Below are positions 1 to 10,332 of a stretch of 64,000 bases of DNA, piece by piece. Origin of the DNA: Saprospirales bacterium (GTDB lineage Bacteria > Bacteroidota > Bacteroidia > Chitinophagales > Saprospiraceae); NCBI GenBank assembly GCA_007695145.1, contig REEI01000080.1, forward strand, positions 48,718 to 112,717, read 5' to 3'. The position numbers and the translations under genes are program-made. Numbering within the stretch: position 1 is the first letter of the stretch; each line of letters starts with the position of its first letter. The notes below the pieces were generated by a model. The model ran no database searches. It was not told the DNA's origin and was given only the letters and a program-made list of their open reading frames with translations.

Positions 1-282
1 AAGCCCTATCGTAAGGTTTTGTTTGTTAGAATATTGAGTATTCTTATATTCCGGTCAAATAAGGACTCGAATTATTATATTCACAACCATTTCAAAAATA
101 TACCTTTCAAAACCTTAATTTCCCCTATTTAATAAGGGCTTAATTTGCTTGCATTGGTCTGAAAGAGATGTAGTTAATGTCCTCATTGGAGTTTTGGATG
201 GGGATTGAGCATAAGGCGGAACCAATAAATTGGGTTAACTTGCAGTTTCAAACTTGAATTCAATCACAATCAGAATATACAT

Positions 283-1371
283 TTGGACAATTACACATCA
301 TTCAAATCAGTAAAGTTCGATCGGGGAAAGAATGAATTTTCCCGTGAACTGAAAAAAGCGGTCAGTCAGTATTTTAAGGAAAAGGGGATTCATCAAAAGG
401 GCAATTGGCGGCTTTATTTGAAATCTACCTTTTTTTTGCTTCTTCTGCCTACTCTTTACCTCACATTGCTTTTCGCAGGTCTGCCAGTCTGGATCAACTT
501 CATCCTATGGGCAATGATTGGCCTGACCTTAGCTGGAATTGGCTTCAATATCATGCACGATGCCAGCCATGGAAGTTTTTCAACCCATCCCAGAGTCAAC
601 AGGCTTTTCACCGGGACTCTTGATTTGATGGGTGGATGCGGTTTTATCTGGAAGCAAAAGCACGGAGTAAATCACCATACTTTTACCAATATTGAAGGAC
701 TGGACGATGATCTCGACATTCAGCCCTGGATCAGGACCAATGTCAATCAGAAGAAGTTTTGGTTTCACAAGTATCAGCATTACTACTCTATTGTGCTCTA
801 TAGCATGACCTATCTCCTTTGGGTGTTTGTGCAGGATTACCGGAAATATTTCAGCGGTCGTATCGGTACGACCAGGATGAAAAAAATGCGCATCTTGGAC
901 CATATTTATTTTTGGGCCGGCAAAACCACCTACCTTACGCTATTCATTGTCCTGCCTGTCCTGCAGTTGGGTTTATTTCAGGCTTTGGTGGGTTACCTCA
1001 TAGCAGCCATGGTCTGCGGATTGCTGCTGGCCATTGTCTTTCAGCTTGCACACCTTGTCGAAGACACTCAGTTCCCACTACCGGACAGCAATAATAAGAT
1101 AGAAAATGACTGGATGATCCACCAATTACAAACCACAGCAAATTTCTGTACCCAGAACAAATTGATTTCATGGTTTACAGGGGGCCTTAATTTTCAGGTG
1201 GAGCATCATTTGTTTCCCGGCATTTCACATGTTCATTATCCGGCTATTAACAAACTGACCAGGAATATTTGCGCTGAATTCAATATTCCATACTACGAAT
1301 ATCAAACCTTCAATGCTGCATTTAGGTCGCATTTGTCTCACCTAAAAGTTGTAGGCCGCTTTTCCAGCTAA
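283..1371 (+). CDS. Membrane fatty acid desaturase (acyl-CoA/acyl-lipid, front-end type)
   Basis: Three His boxes: HDASH, HHTFTN (preceded by KQKHGVNHH), QVEHHLFP; several TM segments; TTG start. Confidence 0.9.
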   Translation: MDNYTSFKSVKFDRGKNEFSRELKKAVSQYFKEKGIHQKGNWRLYLKSTFFLLLLPTLYLTLLFAGLPVWINFILWAMIGLTLAGIGFNIMHDASHGSFSTHPRVNRLFTGTLDLMGGCGFIWKQKHGVNHHTFTNIEGLDDDLDIQPWIRTNVNQKKFWFHKYQHYYSIVLYSMTYLLWVFVQDYRKYFSGRIGTTRMKKMRILDHIYFWAGKTTYLTLFIVLPVLQLGLFQALVGYLIAAMVCGLLLAIVFQLAHLVEDTQFPLPDSNNKIENDWMIHQLQTTANFCTQNKLISWFTGGLNFQVEHHLFPGISHVHYPAINKLTRNICAEFNIPYYEYQTFNAAFRSHLSHLKVVGRFSS

Positions 1372-1377
1372 AAGAAG

Positions 1378-1385
1378 TACCTTTG
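1378..1385 (+). promoter_or_regulatory. Bacteroidota-type -7 box TACCTTTG (TAnnTTTG)
   Basis: Exact TAnnTTTG match about 20 nt upstream of the ATG at 1405; no clear -33 element. Confidence 0.4.
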
Positions 1386-1404
1386 TATTCCTAACTTTTG
1401 GTCA

Positions 1405-2700
1405 ATGTCTATATTCAGTGCGCTGAAAAATAAGGAAAAGTCTATTTCAATAACCGGTTTGGGTTATGTAGGTCTTCCCCTCGCTTTAGAATTGGCCTCT
1501 CAATTTAGGGTGATCGGGTTCGACAAGTCCTCTGAGCGGATTGAAAAGTTGAAAAGAGGTGAAGATCCCAGTCGGGAAATGACGGCAGAAAAATTTATCG
1601 ATAAGGATATATTTTTCACGGCCGATCCCGGACAATTAAAAAGGGCCCATTTTCATATAGTTACTGTCCCCACTCCTATAGACAGACAAAAAATTCCTGA
1701 TCTTACCAACCTTTTTGGAGCCTGCCGAGATATTGGTAGAAACCTAAAGCCAGGAGACTGCGTAGTTTTTGAATCCACCGTTTACCCGGGATGCACCGAG
1801 GAGGACTGCCTCCCAATTTTGGAAGCTGAATCCGGCCTGAGCTGCGGCACGGACTTTATGTTGGGCTATTCTCCAGAAAGGATTAATCCTGGAGATAGAG
1901 AACATACTGTAGATCAAATCATAAAAGTAGTGGCGGGTGCAGACCCGAAAGCAACCGCTGAAATCTCTAAAGTGTACTCCACTGTGACCAGAGCAGGGGT
2001 GTTTAAGGCCTCCTCCATAAAGGTAGCCGAAGCTGCTAAAGTGATTGAAAACACCCAGCGCGATCTCAATATTGCCTTCGTAAATGAACTGGCCATCATT
2101 TTTGCTAAGATGGATATTTCAACCCTCGAAGTGCTGGAGGCGGCTTCGACCAAATGGAATTTCCTCAACTTCAAGCCCGGCCTGGTAGGCGGTCATTGCA
2201 TAGGAGTGGACCCCTATTATCTCCTTCACAAATCCAGACAAACAGGCTATGAACCGGAGGTTATCAATTCGGGACGGCGACTCAATGACTCCATGCCACT
2301 TTGGATGGCCAAGCAATTGGTTCAGAGGCTTATCAGAAAAAAAATCAACCCCGGCACATCTAAAGCCCTGATCATGGGTATTACCTTCAAAGAAAATGTC
2401 AGTGACATTAGAAATTCAGGAGTGATGGTACTGGCCTCTGAACTGAGAAACTTTGGCCTCAAAGTAGAGCTCACAGACCCTCTCGCTGATCCTGAAGAAG
2501 TAAAGTGCATTTATTCTGAACGACTTATTGACGTACCAAGACCCCCTTACGAGTTGATCGTTGTGGCAGTTGCCCAAAACCATTTTAAAAACCTCGACGA
2601 ATCGCACTTCAAGAATCTGCTCTCAAAAAATGGACTGCTTGCTGACCTAAAGGGCCTTTACAAAGGAAGGTTTAAGGATTGCGATTATTTTACGCTTTGA
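1405..2700 (+). CDS. Nucleotide-sugar dehydrogenase (TviB/WbpO/WbpA-like UDP-N-acetylhexosamine dehydrogenase)
   Basis: ITGLGYVGLPLALELA Rossmann motif; FVNELAIIFAKM; GLVGGHCIGVDPYYL catalytic motif. Confidence 0.88.
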   Translation: MSIFSALKNKEKSISITGLGYVGLPLALELASQFRVIGFDKSSERIEKLKRGEDPSREMTAEKFIDKDIFFTADPGQLKRAHFHIVTVPTPIDRQKIPDLTNLFGACRDIGRNLKPGDCVVFESTVYPGCTEEDCLPILEAESGLSCGTDFMLGYSPERINPGDREHTVDQIIKVVAGADPKATAEISKVYSTVTRAGVFKASSIKVAEAAKVIENTQRDLNIAFVNELAIIFAKMDISTLEVLEAASTKWNFLNFKPGLVGGHCIGVDPYYLLHKSRQTGYEPEVINSGRRLNDSMPLWMAKQLVQRLIRKKINPGTSKALIMGITFKENVSDIRNSGVMVLASELRNFGLKVELTDPLADPEEVKCIYSERLIDVPRPPYELIVVAVAQNHFKNLDESHFKNLLSKNGLLADLKGLYKGRFKDCDYFTL

Positions 2701-2749
2701 ACAGCTGTAACAACATTGACATGTCTGACCCAATCAACTGAAATTACCT

Positions 2750-2757
2750 TATATTTG
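2750..2757 (+). promoter_or_regulatory. Bacteroidota-type -7 box TATATTTG
   Basis: Exact TAnnTTTG about 72 nt upstream of the ATG at 2829. Confidence 0.4.
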
Positions 2758-2828
2758 CGACCGAATAAAAAACAGGGCGCATCATATTGCGTTCTCCATC
2801 TGTTGATAAATAAAACCACAACCACCAT

Positions 2829-4142
2829 ATGAAATTAACTGTAGTAGGTACCGGATATGTAGGTCTGGTAACGGGTACTTGTTTTGCTGAAACCGGCAAT
2901 CACGTTACTTGTGTAGATATAGATGCTGAAAAGGTGAGGCGAATGAAGGCCGGTGAAGTACCCATTTACGAGCCAGGGTTGGATGTCCTCTTTGAGCGAA
3001 ACACCCGACAGGGAAGATTGAAGTTTACCACCGATCTTGAGTCTTCAATTGAGGAAGCGCAAATCATTTTTCTCGCACTGCCAACCCCACCCGGAGGAGA
3101 TGGATCAGCAGATTTGTCCTTCGTGATGAATGTAGCCGAGGAGCTTTCCGGAATGATTGAAGACTACAAGATAATTGTAGATAAAAGTACAGTGCCGGTA
3201 GGCACTGCAGAGAAGGTTCATGAAATATTGGCAAAAAAGCTGGATGAATCGCTTTTCGATGTGGTTTCCAATCCCGAGTTTTTGCGTGAAGGGGTAGCTG
3301 TGGATGACTTTATGAAGCCTGACCGTGTGGTAATCGGAACTTCTTCTGAAAGAGCAAAAGAGTTGATGCGGAGACTTTACGAACCTTTTGTCAGACAGGG
3401 CAATCCAATTATATTCATGGATGAGCGATCAGCCGAAATGACCAAGTATGCCGCCAATTCCTACCTGGCAACCCGTATCAGCTTTATGAATGAAATAGCC
3501 AATCTCTGCGAGAAACTGGGTGCCAATGTCGATATGGTCCGTATCGGAATGGGCTCAGATAATAGAATTGGAAAGAGGTTTCTTTTTCCCGGCGTTGGCT
3601 ATGGTGGGTCATGCTTTCCTAAAGATGTGCAGGCACTGGCAAAAAGTGCGGAAGAATCCGACTATGACTTCCGCATCCTCAAGTCGGTTATGCAGGTAAA
3701 TCTGGACCAGAAGTCCATTTTGACCAAAAAAATCAGCAACTACTTTGGTGGGGAGCTGAAAGGAAGAAGAATAGCCATTTGGGGGCTTGCATTTAAACCG
3801 GAAACGGATGATATCAGGGAGGCACCTGCCCTTACCATCATCGAGGGCCTGATCAATATGGGAGCAGAGGTTATTGCTTTTGACCCCGAAGCGACGGATA
3901 ATGTCCGCAGAATGTTTGGGGATCGCATTTCTTATGCTGACGATCAGTATGAAGCCATCAATAATGCGGATGCACTGGCCATCATCACGGAATGGAGTGT
4001 TTTCAGAACTCCGGATTTCGAAAAGATAAAGTCAGGATTGAAACAACCCGTGATTTTTGATGGAAGAAATGTTTACAGCATCGAAATGATGAAAGAATAT
4101 GGCTTCCACTACGAAAGTATTGGGAGGGTTCCCATCCAGTAA
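2829..4142 (+). CDS. ugd: UDP-glucose 6-dehydrogenase
   Basis: MKLTVVGTGYVGLVTGTCFAE; GVGYGGSCFPKDVQAL catalytic Cys motif. Confidence 0.93.
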   Translation: MKLTVVGTGYVGLVTGTCFAETGNHVTCVDIDAEKVRRMKAGEVPIYEPGLDVLFERNTRQGRLKFTTDLESSIEEAQIIFLALPTPPGGDGSADLSFVMNVAEELSGMIEDYKIIVDKSTVPVGTAEKVHEILAKKLDESLFDVVSNPEFLREGVAVDDFMKPDRVVIGTSSERAKELMRRLYEPFVRQGNPIIFMDERSAEMTKYAANSYLATRISFMNEIANLCEKLGANVDMVRIGMGSDNRIGKRFLFPGVGYGGSCFPKDVQALAKSAEESDYDFRILKSVMQVNLDQKSILTKKISNYFGGELKGRRIAIWGLAFKPETDDIREAPALTIIEGLINMGAEVIAFDPEATDNVRRMFGDRISYADDQYEAINNADALAIITEWSVFRTPDFEKIKSGLKQPVIFDGRNVYSIEMMKEYGFHYESIGRVPIQ

Positions 4143-4153
4143 AACTCTTTAGT

Positions 4154-4726
4154 ATGGAAGCCTACATCCATCCCACTGCAGTTATTGACGAGGGCGCCTC
4201 AATTGGGGCAAATTCCAAAATTTGGCATTTTTGCCATCTGATGAGCGGCTGTATTATTGGAAGAAATTGCATCCTGGGACAGAATGTTTTTGTCGCCCCA
4301 CGTGTATCTATAGGGGACGGAACCAAAATTCAGAATAATGTCTCACTGTACGAAGGGGTAGTCTGCGAAAAAAATGTGTTCATCGGCCCTTCTGCCGTTT
4401 TCACCAATGTAATCAACCCGAGGGCAAATATCGAGCGCAAAGAGGAGTTCAGGTCAACAATAGTCAAAGAAGGGGCAACCATAGGTGCCAATGCTACTAT
4501 AGTTTGCGGAGTTACCATTGGTAAGTACGCATTTGTAGGAGCTGGTTCGGTCATCACCCGGGATATTCCCGATTTTGCCCTTTTTTTTGGCAATCCGGCT
4601 CGGCACAGGGCCTGGGTAAGTAAGCGAGGAGAAAAACTAAGCTTCCGACTTGGCGCAGTTGCCACCTGCCCGGTCAGCGGAGAAGAATATCGATTGTCTG
4701 AAGGAAGGGTTGTTTGTGAAGCATAG
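4154..4726 (+). CDS. Left-handed beta-helix acyltransferase, WbpD/WlbB-like UDP-amino-sugar N-acetyltransferase
   Basis: Hexapeptide repeats (IGANSKIWHFCHLMSGCIIGRNCILGQNVFV...), typical WbpD-like length and sequence. Confidence 0.85.
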   Translation: MEAYIHPTAVIDEGASIGANSKIWHFCHLMSGCIIGRNCILGQNVFVAPRVSIGDGTKIQNNVSLYEGVVCEKNVFIGPSAVFTNVINPRANIERKEEFRSTIVKEGATIGANATIVCGVTIGKYAFVGAGSVITRDIPDFALFFGNPARHRAWVSKRGEKLSFRLGAVATCPVSGEEYRLSEGRVVCEA

Positions 4727-4968
4727 GGTTTTTGATTTTTTGGATGCCTGGCAAAATAAAAAAGACCTAATTTTGATTGACGGATTTACCCCCCTGTCAA
4801 AAGGAAGTTTTGAATGGTGAATAAGTCCGATGCTATAATGGCTTTTGACTGGATGAGAGATGGGGGACACAAAATTGCCCAATTGGCAAAAAACTACAAT
4901 CTTTACAGTATTTAAACCCTATGCCATCTTTATTGGCCGGAAAAAAATACATTTGGTGCGATAAAAAC

Positions 4969-5964
4969 ATGAAAGAAATTAAAGGAAAAAAGTTTGCGCT
5001 AATTGGTGCTTCCGGTTATGTAGCACCCCGCCACATGAAAGCTATTGCCTCTAATGATGGTGAATTGATCGCTGCCTGTGATCCTTACGACGGAGCGGGG
5101 GTAATCGATCGGTGGTTCCCAGAAGCGGGTTTTTTCACAGAATTTGAACGATTTGACCGACATGTTGAAAAACTAAAGAGAGCGGGAGTAAAAGTTGACT
5201 ATTTTTCTATCTGTTCACCCAATTATCTTCACGATGCCCACGTGCGTTTTGCCCTCCGCTACGGAGCGGATGCAATATGTGAAAAACCTCTGGTGCTCAA
5301 CCCCTGGAACCTGGATGCTCTAGAGGAAGCAGAATCTCAAAGTGGTGGTAGGATTTTCAATATCCTTCAATTGCGTTTGCACCCTGAAATCATAGCCCTG
5401 AAAAAAAAGGTGGAAGCATCCGATAGGAGTAAAAGATTTCTCCTTGACCTCACTTATATCACCTCCAGAGGTAAGTGGTACTTTGCCTCCTGGAAGGGAG
5501 ACACCTATAAATCTGGCGGGGTCGCCACCAATATTGGCATTCACTTTTTCGATATGCTCATTTGGATTTTTGGTGGAGTAAAGGATATGCAGGTACATTG
5601 TCAAAGCCACGATAGAGCAGCCGGTTGGATAGAGCTGGAAAGGGCTGAAGTCCGATGGTTTTTGTCTATTAATGCAGAAACCCTCCCCCCTCAAATAAGG
5701 GAAAAAGGTTTGAAAACTTACCGCAATATATCCATGGATGGAAATGAAATTGAGTTTAGCAGCGGGTTTGAAGACCTTCACGACAAAAGTTATTCAGCCA
5801 TTCTTCATGGACAGGGGTTTGGAATTGAAGACAGCCGACCCTCCATAGAGTTGGTTCATCGAATCCGCACAGCTGCCTCTATTCGCTCAACGGATGATCG
5901 GGAACACCCACTGACAAATCTTCAGCAATCGCCCCACCCCTTTGGCAACTATCCTCAGTTTTAA
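4969..5964 (+). CDS. Gfo/Idh/MocA oxidoreductase, WbpB/WlbA-like UDP-GlcNAcA 3-dehydrogenase
   Basis: KGKKFALIGASGYVAPRHMKAI; CEKPLVLNPWNLDAL; KSGGVATNIGIHFFDML. Internal ATG preferred over the ORF start at 4921. Confidence 0.83.
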   Translation: MKEIKGKKFALIGASGYVAPRHMKAIASNDGELIAACDPYDGAGVIDRWFPEAGFFTEFERFDRHVEKLKRAGVKVDYFSICSPNYLHDAHVRFALRYGADAICEKPLVLNPWNLDALEEAESQSGGRIFNILQLRLHPEIIALKKKVEASDRSKRFLLDLTYITSRGKWYFASWKGDTYKSGGVATNIGIHFFDMLIWIFGGVKDMQVHCQSHDRAAGWIELERAEVRWFLSINAETLPPQIREKGLKTYRNISMDGNEIEFSSGFEDLHDKSYSAILHGQGFGIEDSRPSIELVHRIRTAASIRSTDDREHPLTNLQQSPHPFGNYPQF

Positions 5965-6152
5965 TAACTTAGCCATCGATTTGTGAAATAAAAATCCTGT
6001 AGCCCCGTATGCTGAGAGAACCGATAAACAGGCGGGTTGGCCAAATAGTGAGGTACAATAATTGTGCTTAACTGGAAAAGGAAAAATGATAGACTGAAGC
6101 CAAAATTCTAGTGATTACATTGGATTTACTTGAACAAATAAATTTGCCTAGT

Positions 6153-6500
6153 GTGCTGGTTTCAGTAATTCAAGGGGGCAACTCAAATGGGATTAGATGA
6201 AGGGAAACCCTTTTAGACAAATACCAATCACGAATAAGGTAGAACTTGTTTAGGGGATGATTGTATTGTGATCAATCCTATTGCCGAGGTCTGAAAAAAT
6301 TGGGTAAAAGCCTTTGCAGAAATGCACAAAAACGGAAGCGTCAGCTTGCTCATAGATAGTGTTTTGAAAGGTAAAATTGGGACTAATGAAGGCAGATTGT
6401 GCTCAGTACGGGAGACTGTTGTTGCCAATTGAGAAAAAACGCCCAAAGAAACCCACCCACCCCACATTCAAGCCTAACGCCATCAACCATCACCTATGCC
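6153..6500 (+). pseudogene. Degraded MazE/AbrB-type antitoxin followed by probable MazF toxin remnant
   Basis: Three-frame reconstruction: LVSVIQGGNSNGIR*RETLLDKYQ / ITNKVELV* / LGDDCIVINPIAEV*KNWVKAFAEMHKNG..LLIDSV, then IEKKRP...PNAINHHL; resembles SpoVT-AbrB/MazE and MazF motifs but broken by stops and frameshifts. Confidence 0.62.
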
Positions 6501-6530
6501 ACTTGTTAGACAAGCAAACTATCAATAGAA

Positions 6531-8018
6531 ATGGACTTTTTCCCTGCAAAAGAACTCCAGAATTCACGGATAAGCGGTTGGAACTTTGACAACAGCTACC
6601 TTCGACTACCAAAGGAATTCTATACCCGTCTGGATCCTGTAAATGTAAAGGAGCCTCATATGGTTGTATTCAATCGGGAGTTGGCAGAGGAGTTAGGGCT
6701 GGAGGTAGACGGTGCAGTCGGAGAGAGTTTACCTGCTGTTTTTTCAGGCAACTCACTGCCAAAAGGTGCCCAACCTTTTTCACAAGCTTATGCTGGACAC
6801 CAATTTGGGCACTTTACCATGCTGGGTGATGGCAGGGCGAGTGTTTTGGGTGAACACCTGAGCCCCCAAGGTCAGAGGGTAGATATCCAACTCAAGGGAT
6901 CGGGCAGGACTCCCTATTCAAGAGGAGGAGACGGAAGGGCCACGCTTAAATCGATGCTTAGAGAGTACCTCATAAGCGAAGCTATCCACTATTTGGGAAT
7001 ACCGGGAACCAGGAGTTTGGCAGTAATCTTTACCGGAGAAGGGGTGCCACGGGAACGTCTGCATCCCGGGGGCATTCTTACAAGAGTTGCTGCAAGTCAC
7101 TTGAGGATTGGAACCTTTGAATACGCCATTAAATTTACTTCCTTGAAAAAAATGCGCTTGTTGCTCGATTATACTATTCAGCGCCACTACCCGCAGCTAG
7201 CAGATGCCCCAATCCCGGCACTGGCACTATTGCAGGAGGTCATGATCCGACAGATCGATCTGGTGGTTCACTGGCTGCGGGTCGGCTTTATTCACGGGGT
7301 GATGAATACAGACAATACCACTATATCGGGAGAGGCCATTGATTACGGCCCTTGCGCATTTTTAAATGTCTATGACCCGTCCACTGTTTACAGTTCGATC
7401 GACACAGCAGGCCGCTACTCCTTCGGCAATCAACCCAAAATTTTACATTGGAATCTCTCAGTTTTCGCCGGAGCACTCTTACCATTGATAGATGCCAACC
7501 TGGAAAAGGCAAAAGGTATGGCCGCTGAAGTGCTGGAGCGGTTTAACAGTTTATACCGGGAAAAATGGTTAGCTGCTATGGGTCAAAAATTGGGTCTGAT
7601 TGAGATCAATTCAGGGGATGAGGCAATGATTCAAGATTTTCTGGACTGGATGAAGGCCAACAAAATGGACTATACCAATGCCTTTCATTCACTGCTTTTG
7701 GAGGAAAAAATTACCCCAACTGAGGAAAATGACCAACAGTTCAGTCAGTGGTATGAGCGTTGGTACCAAAGAATAAATTCCGGACAAACCCGACAGAGGG
7801 CTGCCGACTGCATGAAAAAAGTGAATCCGGTCTATATTCCTCGAAATCACCTTGTGGAAAAAGCTTTGGATGATGCTGGACTAAAGGGTGACTTCACACT
7901 TTTTAATGAGCTCATGAACACTCTTAAACGACCCTATGAGATTCAAAATGTAGACGAAACATTCATTAAAGTACCGGAAGGCTTTGATCGATCATACCAA
8001 ACCTTTTGTGGCACATAA
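6531..8018 (+). CDS. selO: Protein adenylyltransferase SelO (YdiU/UPF0061)
   Basis: NSYLRLPKEFYTRLDP; AYAGHQFGHFTMLGDGRA; LKGSGRTPYSRGGDGRATLKSMLREYLISEAIHYLGIPGTRSLA; HGVMNTDNT; DYGPCAFL. Confidence 0.94.
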   Translation: MDFFPAKELQNSRISGWNFDNSYLRLPKEFYTRLDPVNVKEPHMVVFNRELAEELGLEVDGAVGESLPAVFSGNSLPKGAQPFSQAYAGHQFGHFTMLGDGRASVLGEHLSPQGQRVDIQLKGSGRTPYSRGGDGRATLKSMLREYLISEAIHYLGIPGTRSLAVIFTGEGVPRERLHPGGILTRVAASHLRIGTFEYAIKFTSLKKMRLLLDYTIQRHYPQLADAPIPALALLQEVMIRQIDLVVHWLRVGFIHGVMNTDNTTISGEAIDYGPCAFLNVYDPSTVYSSIDTAGRYSFGNQPKILHWNLSVFAGALLPLIDANLEKAKGMAAEVLERFNSLYREKWLAAMGQKLGLIEINSGDEAMIQDFLDWMKANKMDYTNAFHSLLLEEKITPTEENDQQFSQWYERWYQRINSGQTRQRAADCMKKVNPVYIPRNHLVEKALDDAGLKGDFTLFNELMNTLKRPYEIQNVDETFIKVPEGFDRSYQTFCGT

Positions 8019-8171
8019 GGTGAGTCTGTTTATAGATCGTTTTGGGATGATCTGTTCTTCATTCTTCTTCAGTGGGGAAGCCTTAAATTAATTCGACTTT
8101 GAATGCACTGAAGCATTGGACTTTTTCCCAACCAAATAAAAAATAAGCTTCATAGAAAATTTGAATTACCC

Positions 8172-8633
8172 CTATCTCTCTGGATTTTCTCTAATCTTGT
8201 GCAATAGTTTGTTCAATATCCCGGCCTCTTCTTCACTCAGGTTATAGTGCGGCTTATATACACTTTCCCAATCTCGAGTCATCGTTTCTAAAAGTCGGTT
8301 CCCTTTAGGGGTAGTTTTGAGTTGAATACTTCGGCGGTCATTGGGACAACTGTATCTGGAAATCAACCTCCTCTCTTCCAGAAAATTAGCTAATCTGGTA
8401 AGGTTGGGGTTTCTATCCATCATTCGGGCTTTGAGATCTGAAACAGAGGTTTTGTCCTTATCAAGTGCAATGGCCCACAAAAGATTGTACTGTTGAGTAG
8501 TCAAGCCATAATTTTTGAGAAAATCGCTGTAAGTTTTGAGCAGCCAGTTTCCTGTAAATATCACATTCAGCATGGCATTTTCCCTTTGATTGTCAAAGGC
8601 TGAAAGAGGATTTTCGCGCTGGATTTTATTCAT
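8172..8633 (-). CDS. MarR-family transcriptional regulator
   Basis: wHTH pattern: LTTQQYNLLWAI...TSVSDLKARMMDRNPNLTRLANFLEERRLISRYSCPNDRRSIQLKTTPKG; start taken at MNKIQREN. Confidence 0.85.
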   Translation of the reverse strand: MNKIQRENPLSAFDNQRENAMLNVIFTGNWLLKTYSDFLKNYGLTTQQYNLLWAIALDKDKTSVSDLKARMMDRNPNLTRLANFLEERRLISRYSCPNDRRSIQLKTTPKGNRLLETMTRDWESVYKPHYNLSEEEAGILNKLLHKIRENPER

Positions 8634-8995
8634 AGCATTATTTTTTGAGAAACTAAAAATAAATACAACCACGCCTAAATAATGTTTTAATAAGTGCATC
8701 TAAAAACCCACTTTTTTTCCTCAACATTCAAGCATCTACCGCCAAAAGTAAATTACCATCTTAAGAAAAGATCAAAGTACATTTTGCAAAAGCTCATCCC
8801 TTCAAGCCTTTGACAAATCCATGGCACTCTTTCTCCCATGAATCCTAAAGCTTAAAAGCAAGCGGTATTTAATTGAATTCAGGTATCAAAAGGCCAACCT
8901 TCAAGTCCTCAATAAGAATTCACCATAAGCATTTATAAATCAGATAAGTAACTTTAAAATTCACCTCTTTGGAATTATTTTTTGATCTTTGAGCC

Positions 8996-9670
8996 ATGAA
9001 AAACCTGAACAGAGCTTTCTATCAACTGGTGAGTATAGTCTTTCACCCCTTGCTGATATTTCTGTATCTGCTGTTTATCATGTCCGCCATAAACCCTTAT
9101 GATTTCACTGCATTTCAGGGAGAAAACCGGTTTTTGCTCTACTTTCAAATCATCATAAGCAGTCTGTTATTACCTGCCATTGCTATTGTAATGATGTATA
9201 GCCTGGGCCTGGTCTCTTCGGTAGAGTTGGGCGACTCTAAAGAGAGGATGTTTCCGTTCATTGCAGCCGCAGTATTCTACCTATGGTTATTCGCCAACTT
9301 TATTTACAACCCCAATATCCCCAAAATGCTGAACGTCATACTTTTCGCTGCCATTTTGGGTTTGTTTTTTTCCATGGTGATCAACCTTTTTGTCAGGTTG
9401 AGCATTCATTGCCTGGGGATGGGGTCTCTACTGGGAGCGCTGGTTTTAATTTATTTTGACTGGATCACACTTTTCAGCAGAGATTTATTTTGGGGCGCTG
9501 AAAGCATGGTTTACTTGATAGTACTGGCCATTATTTGTGCAGGTTTGGTGGGCACGGCCCGACTTCAACTTGGAGTGCATACCATCAAAGAAGTTTATGT
9601 TGGCTATTTGGTGGGCCTGATTTGTCCCTTTTTATCTTTTTTTCTCATTGACTGGTTGTTTTATGGCTAA
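8996..9670 (+). CDS. Multi-pass membrane protein, PAP2-superfamily-like
   Basis: Several TM segments; C-terminal LGVHTIKEVYVGYLVGLICPF resembles the last PAP2 motif. Confidence 0.55.
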   Translation: MKNLNRAFYQLVSIVFHPLLIFLYLLFIMSAINPYDFTAFQGENRFLLYFQIIISSLLLPAIAIVMMYSLGLVSSVELGDSKERMFPFIAAAVFYLWLFANFIYNPNIPKMLNVILFAAILGLFFSMVINLFVRLSIHCLGMGSLLGALVLIYFDWITLFSRDLFWGAESMVYLIVLAIICAGLVGTARLQLGVHTIKEVYVGYLVGLICPFLSFFLIDWLFYG

Positions 9671-10244
9671 AAAAACTGGATTATTTTTTGGGTCGTTCAA
9701 TCCGATACATATTGGACATTTGATTATTGCAAATTTCATGGTGACTAAAACCGATCTGGAAGAGATTTGGCTGGTTGTATCTCCCCATAACCCTTTCAAG
9801 AAAAAAAGCAGTCTTGCTCCTGAAAGGGACCGTCAACACCTGGTTGAACTGGCCGTGAATGACAATGCATTGCTCAGATGCTCAGACATAGAGTTTTATC
9901 TACCCCAACCATCCTACACCATCGATACACTTGTTCATCTGAGAGAGAAATTCCCTACAAAATCCTTCAGCCTGATAATGGGTGCAGATAACCTCAGACA
10001 CATACACAAATGGAAAAATGCTGAAATACTGGTAGAGAATTATGAAATTTACCTCTACAACCGCCCCGGATACGATGTTGAAATGCTCCAGCTACCACCT
10101 AAAAAGCTCCGTGTTTTTGAATCGCCCCAAATTGCTATTTCCTCCACCTACATTAGAGAATGTCTGAAAAATGGCCACTCCGCCCGCTACTTACTGCCAG
10201 AGCCGGTTTATAATTATCTCCTGGAGCACAACCTTTATAAGTAA
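9663..10244 (+). CDS. nadD: Nicotinate-nucleotide adenylyltransferase
   Basis: GLFFGSFNPIHIGHLIIANF (GxFNPxHxGH); ISSTYIRE signature; start at 9663 overlaps the upstream gene by 8 bp. Confidence 0.94.
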   Translation: MAKKTGLFFGSFNPIHIGHLIIANFMVTKTDLEEIWLVVSPHNPFKKKSSLAPERDRQHLVELAVNDNALLRCSDIEFYLPQPSYTIDTLVHLREKFPTKSFSLIMGADNLRHIHKWKNAEILVENYEIYLYNRPGYDVEMLQLPPKKLRVFESPQIAISSTYIRECLKNGHSARYLLPEPVYNYLLEHNLYK

Positions 10245-10332
10245 ATGTTCACTTATGCCCACATCATGCCAATTTTATCAACTATCGATAAAGAATACCG
10301 GTTGAAAATTCAATAAGCCACAAAATAGAAAG

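Noticed and set aside
4730-4920. Short peptides DFLDAWQNKKDLILIDGFTPLSKGSFEW and DAIMAFDWMRDGGHKIAQLAKNYNLYSI between the WbpD- and WbpB-like genes
   Set aside because: They look protein-like, but are too short to assign to any family; could be a gene remnant, but not supportable from sequence alone.
5320-5781. 153-aa minus-strand ORF
   Set aside because: Fully antisense to the WbpB/WlbA-like oxidoreductase; no motif support.
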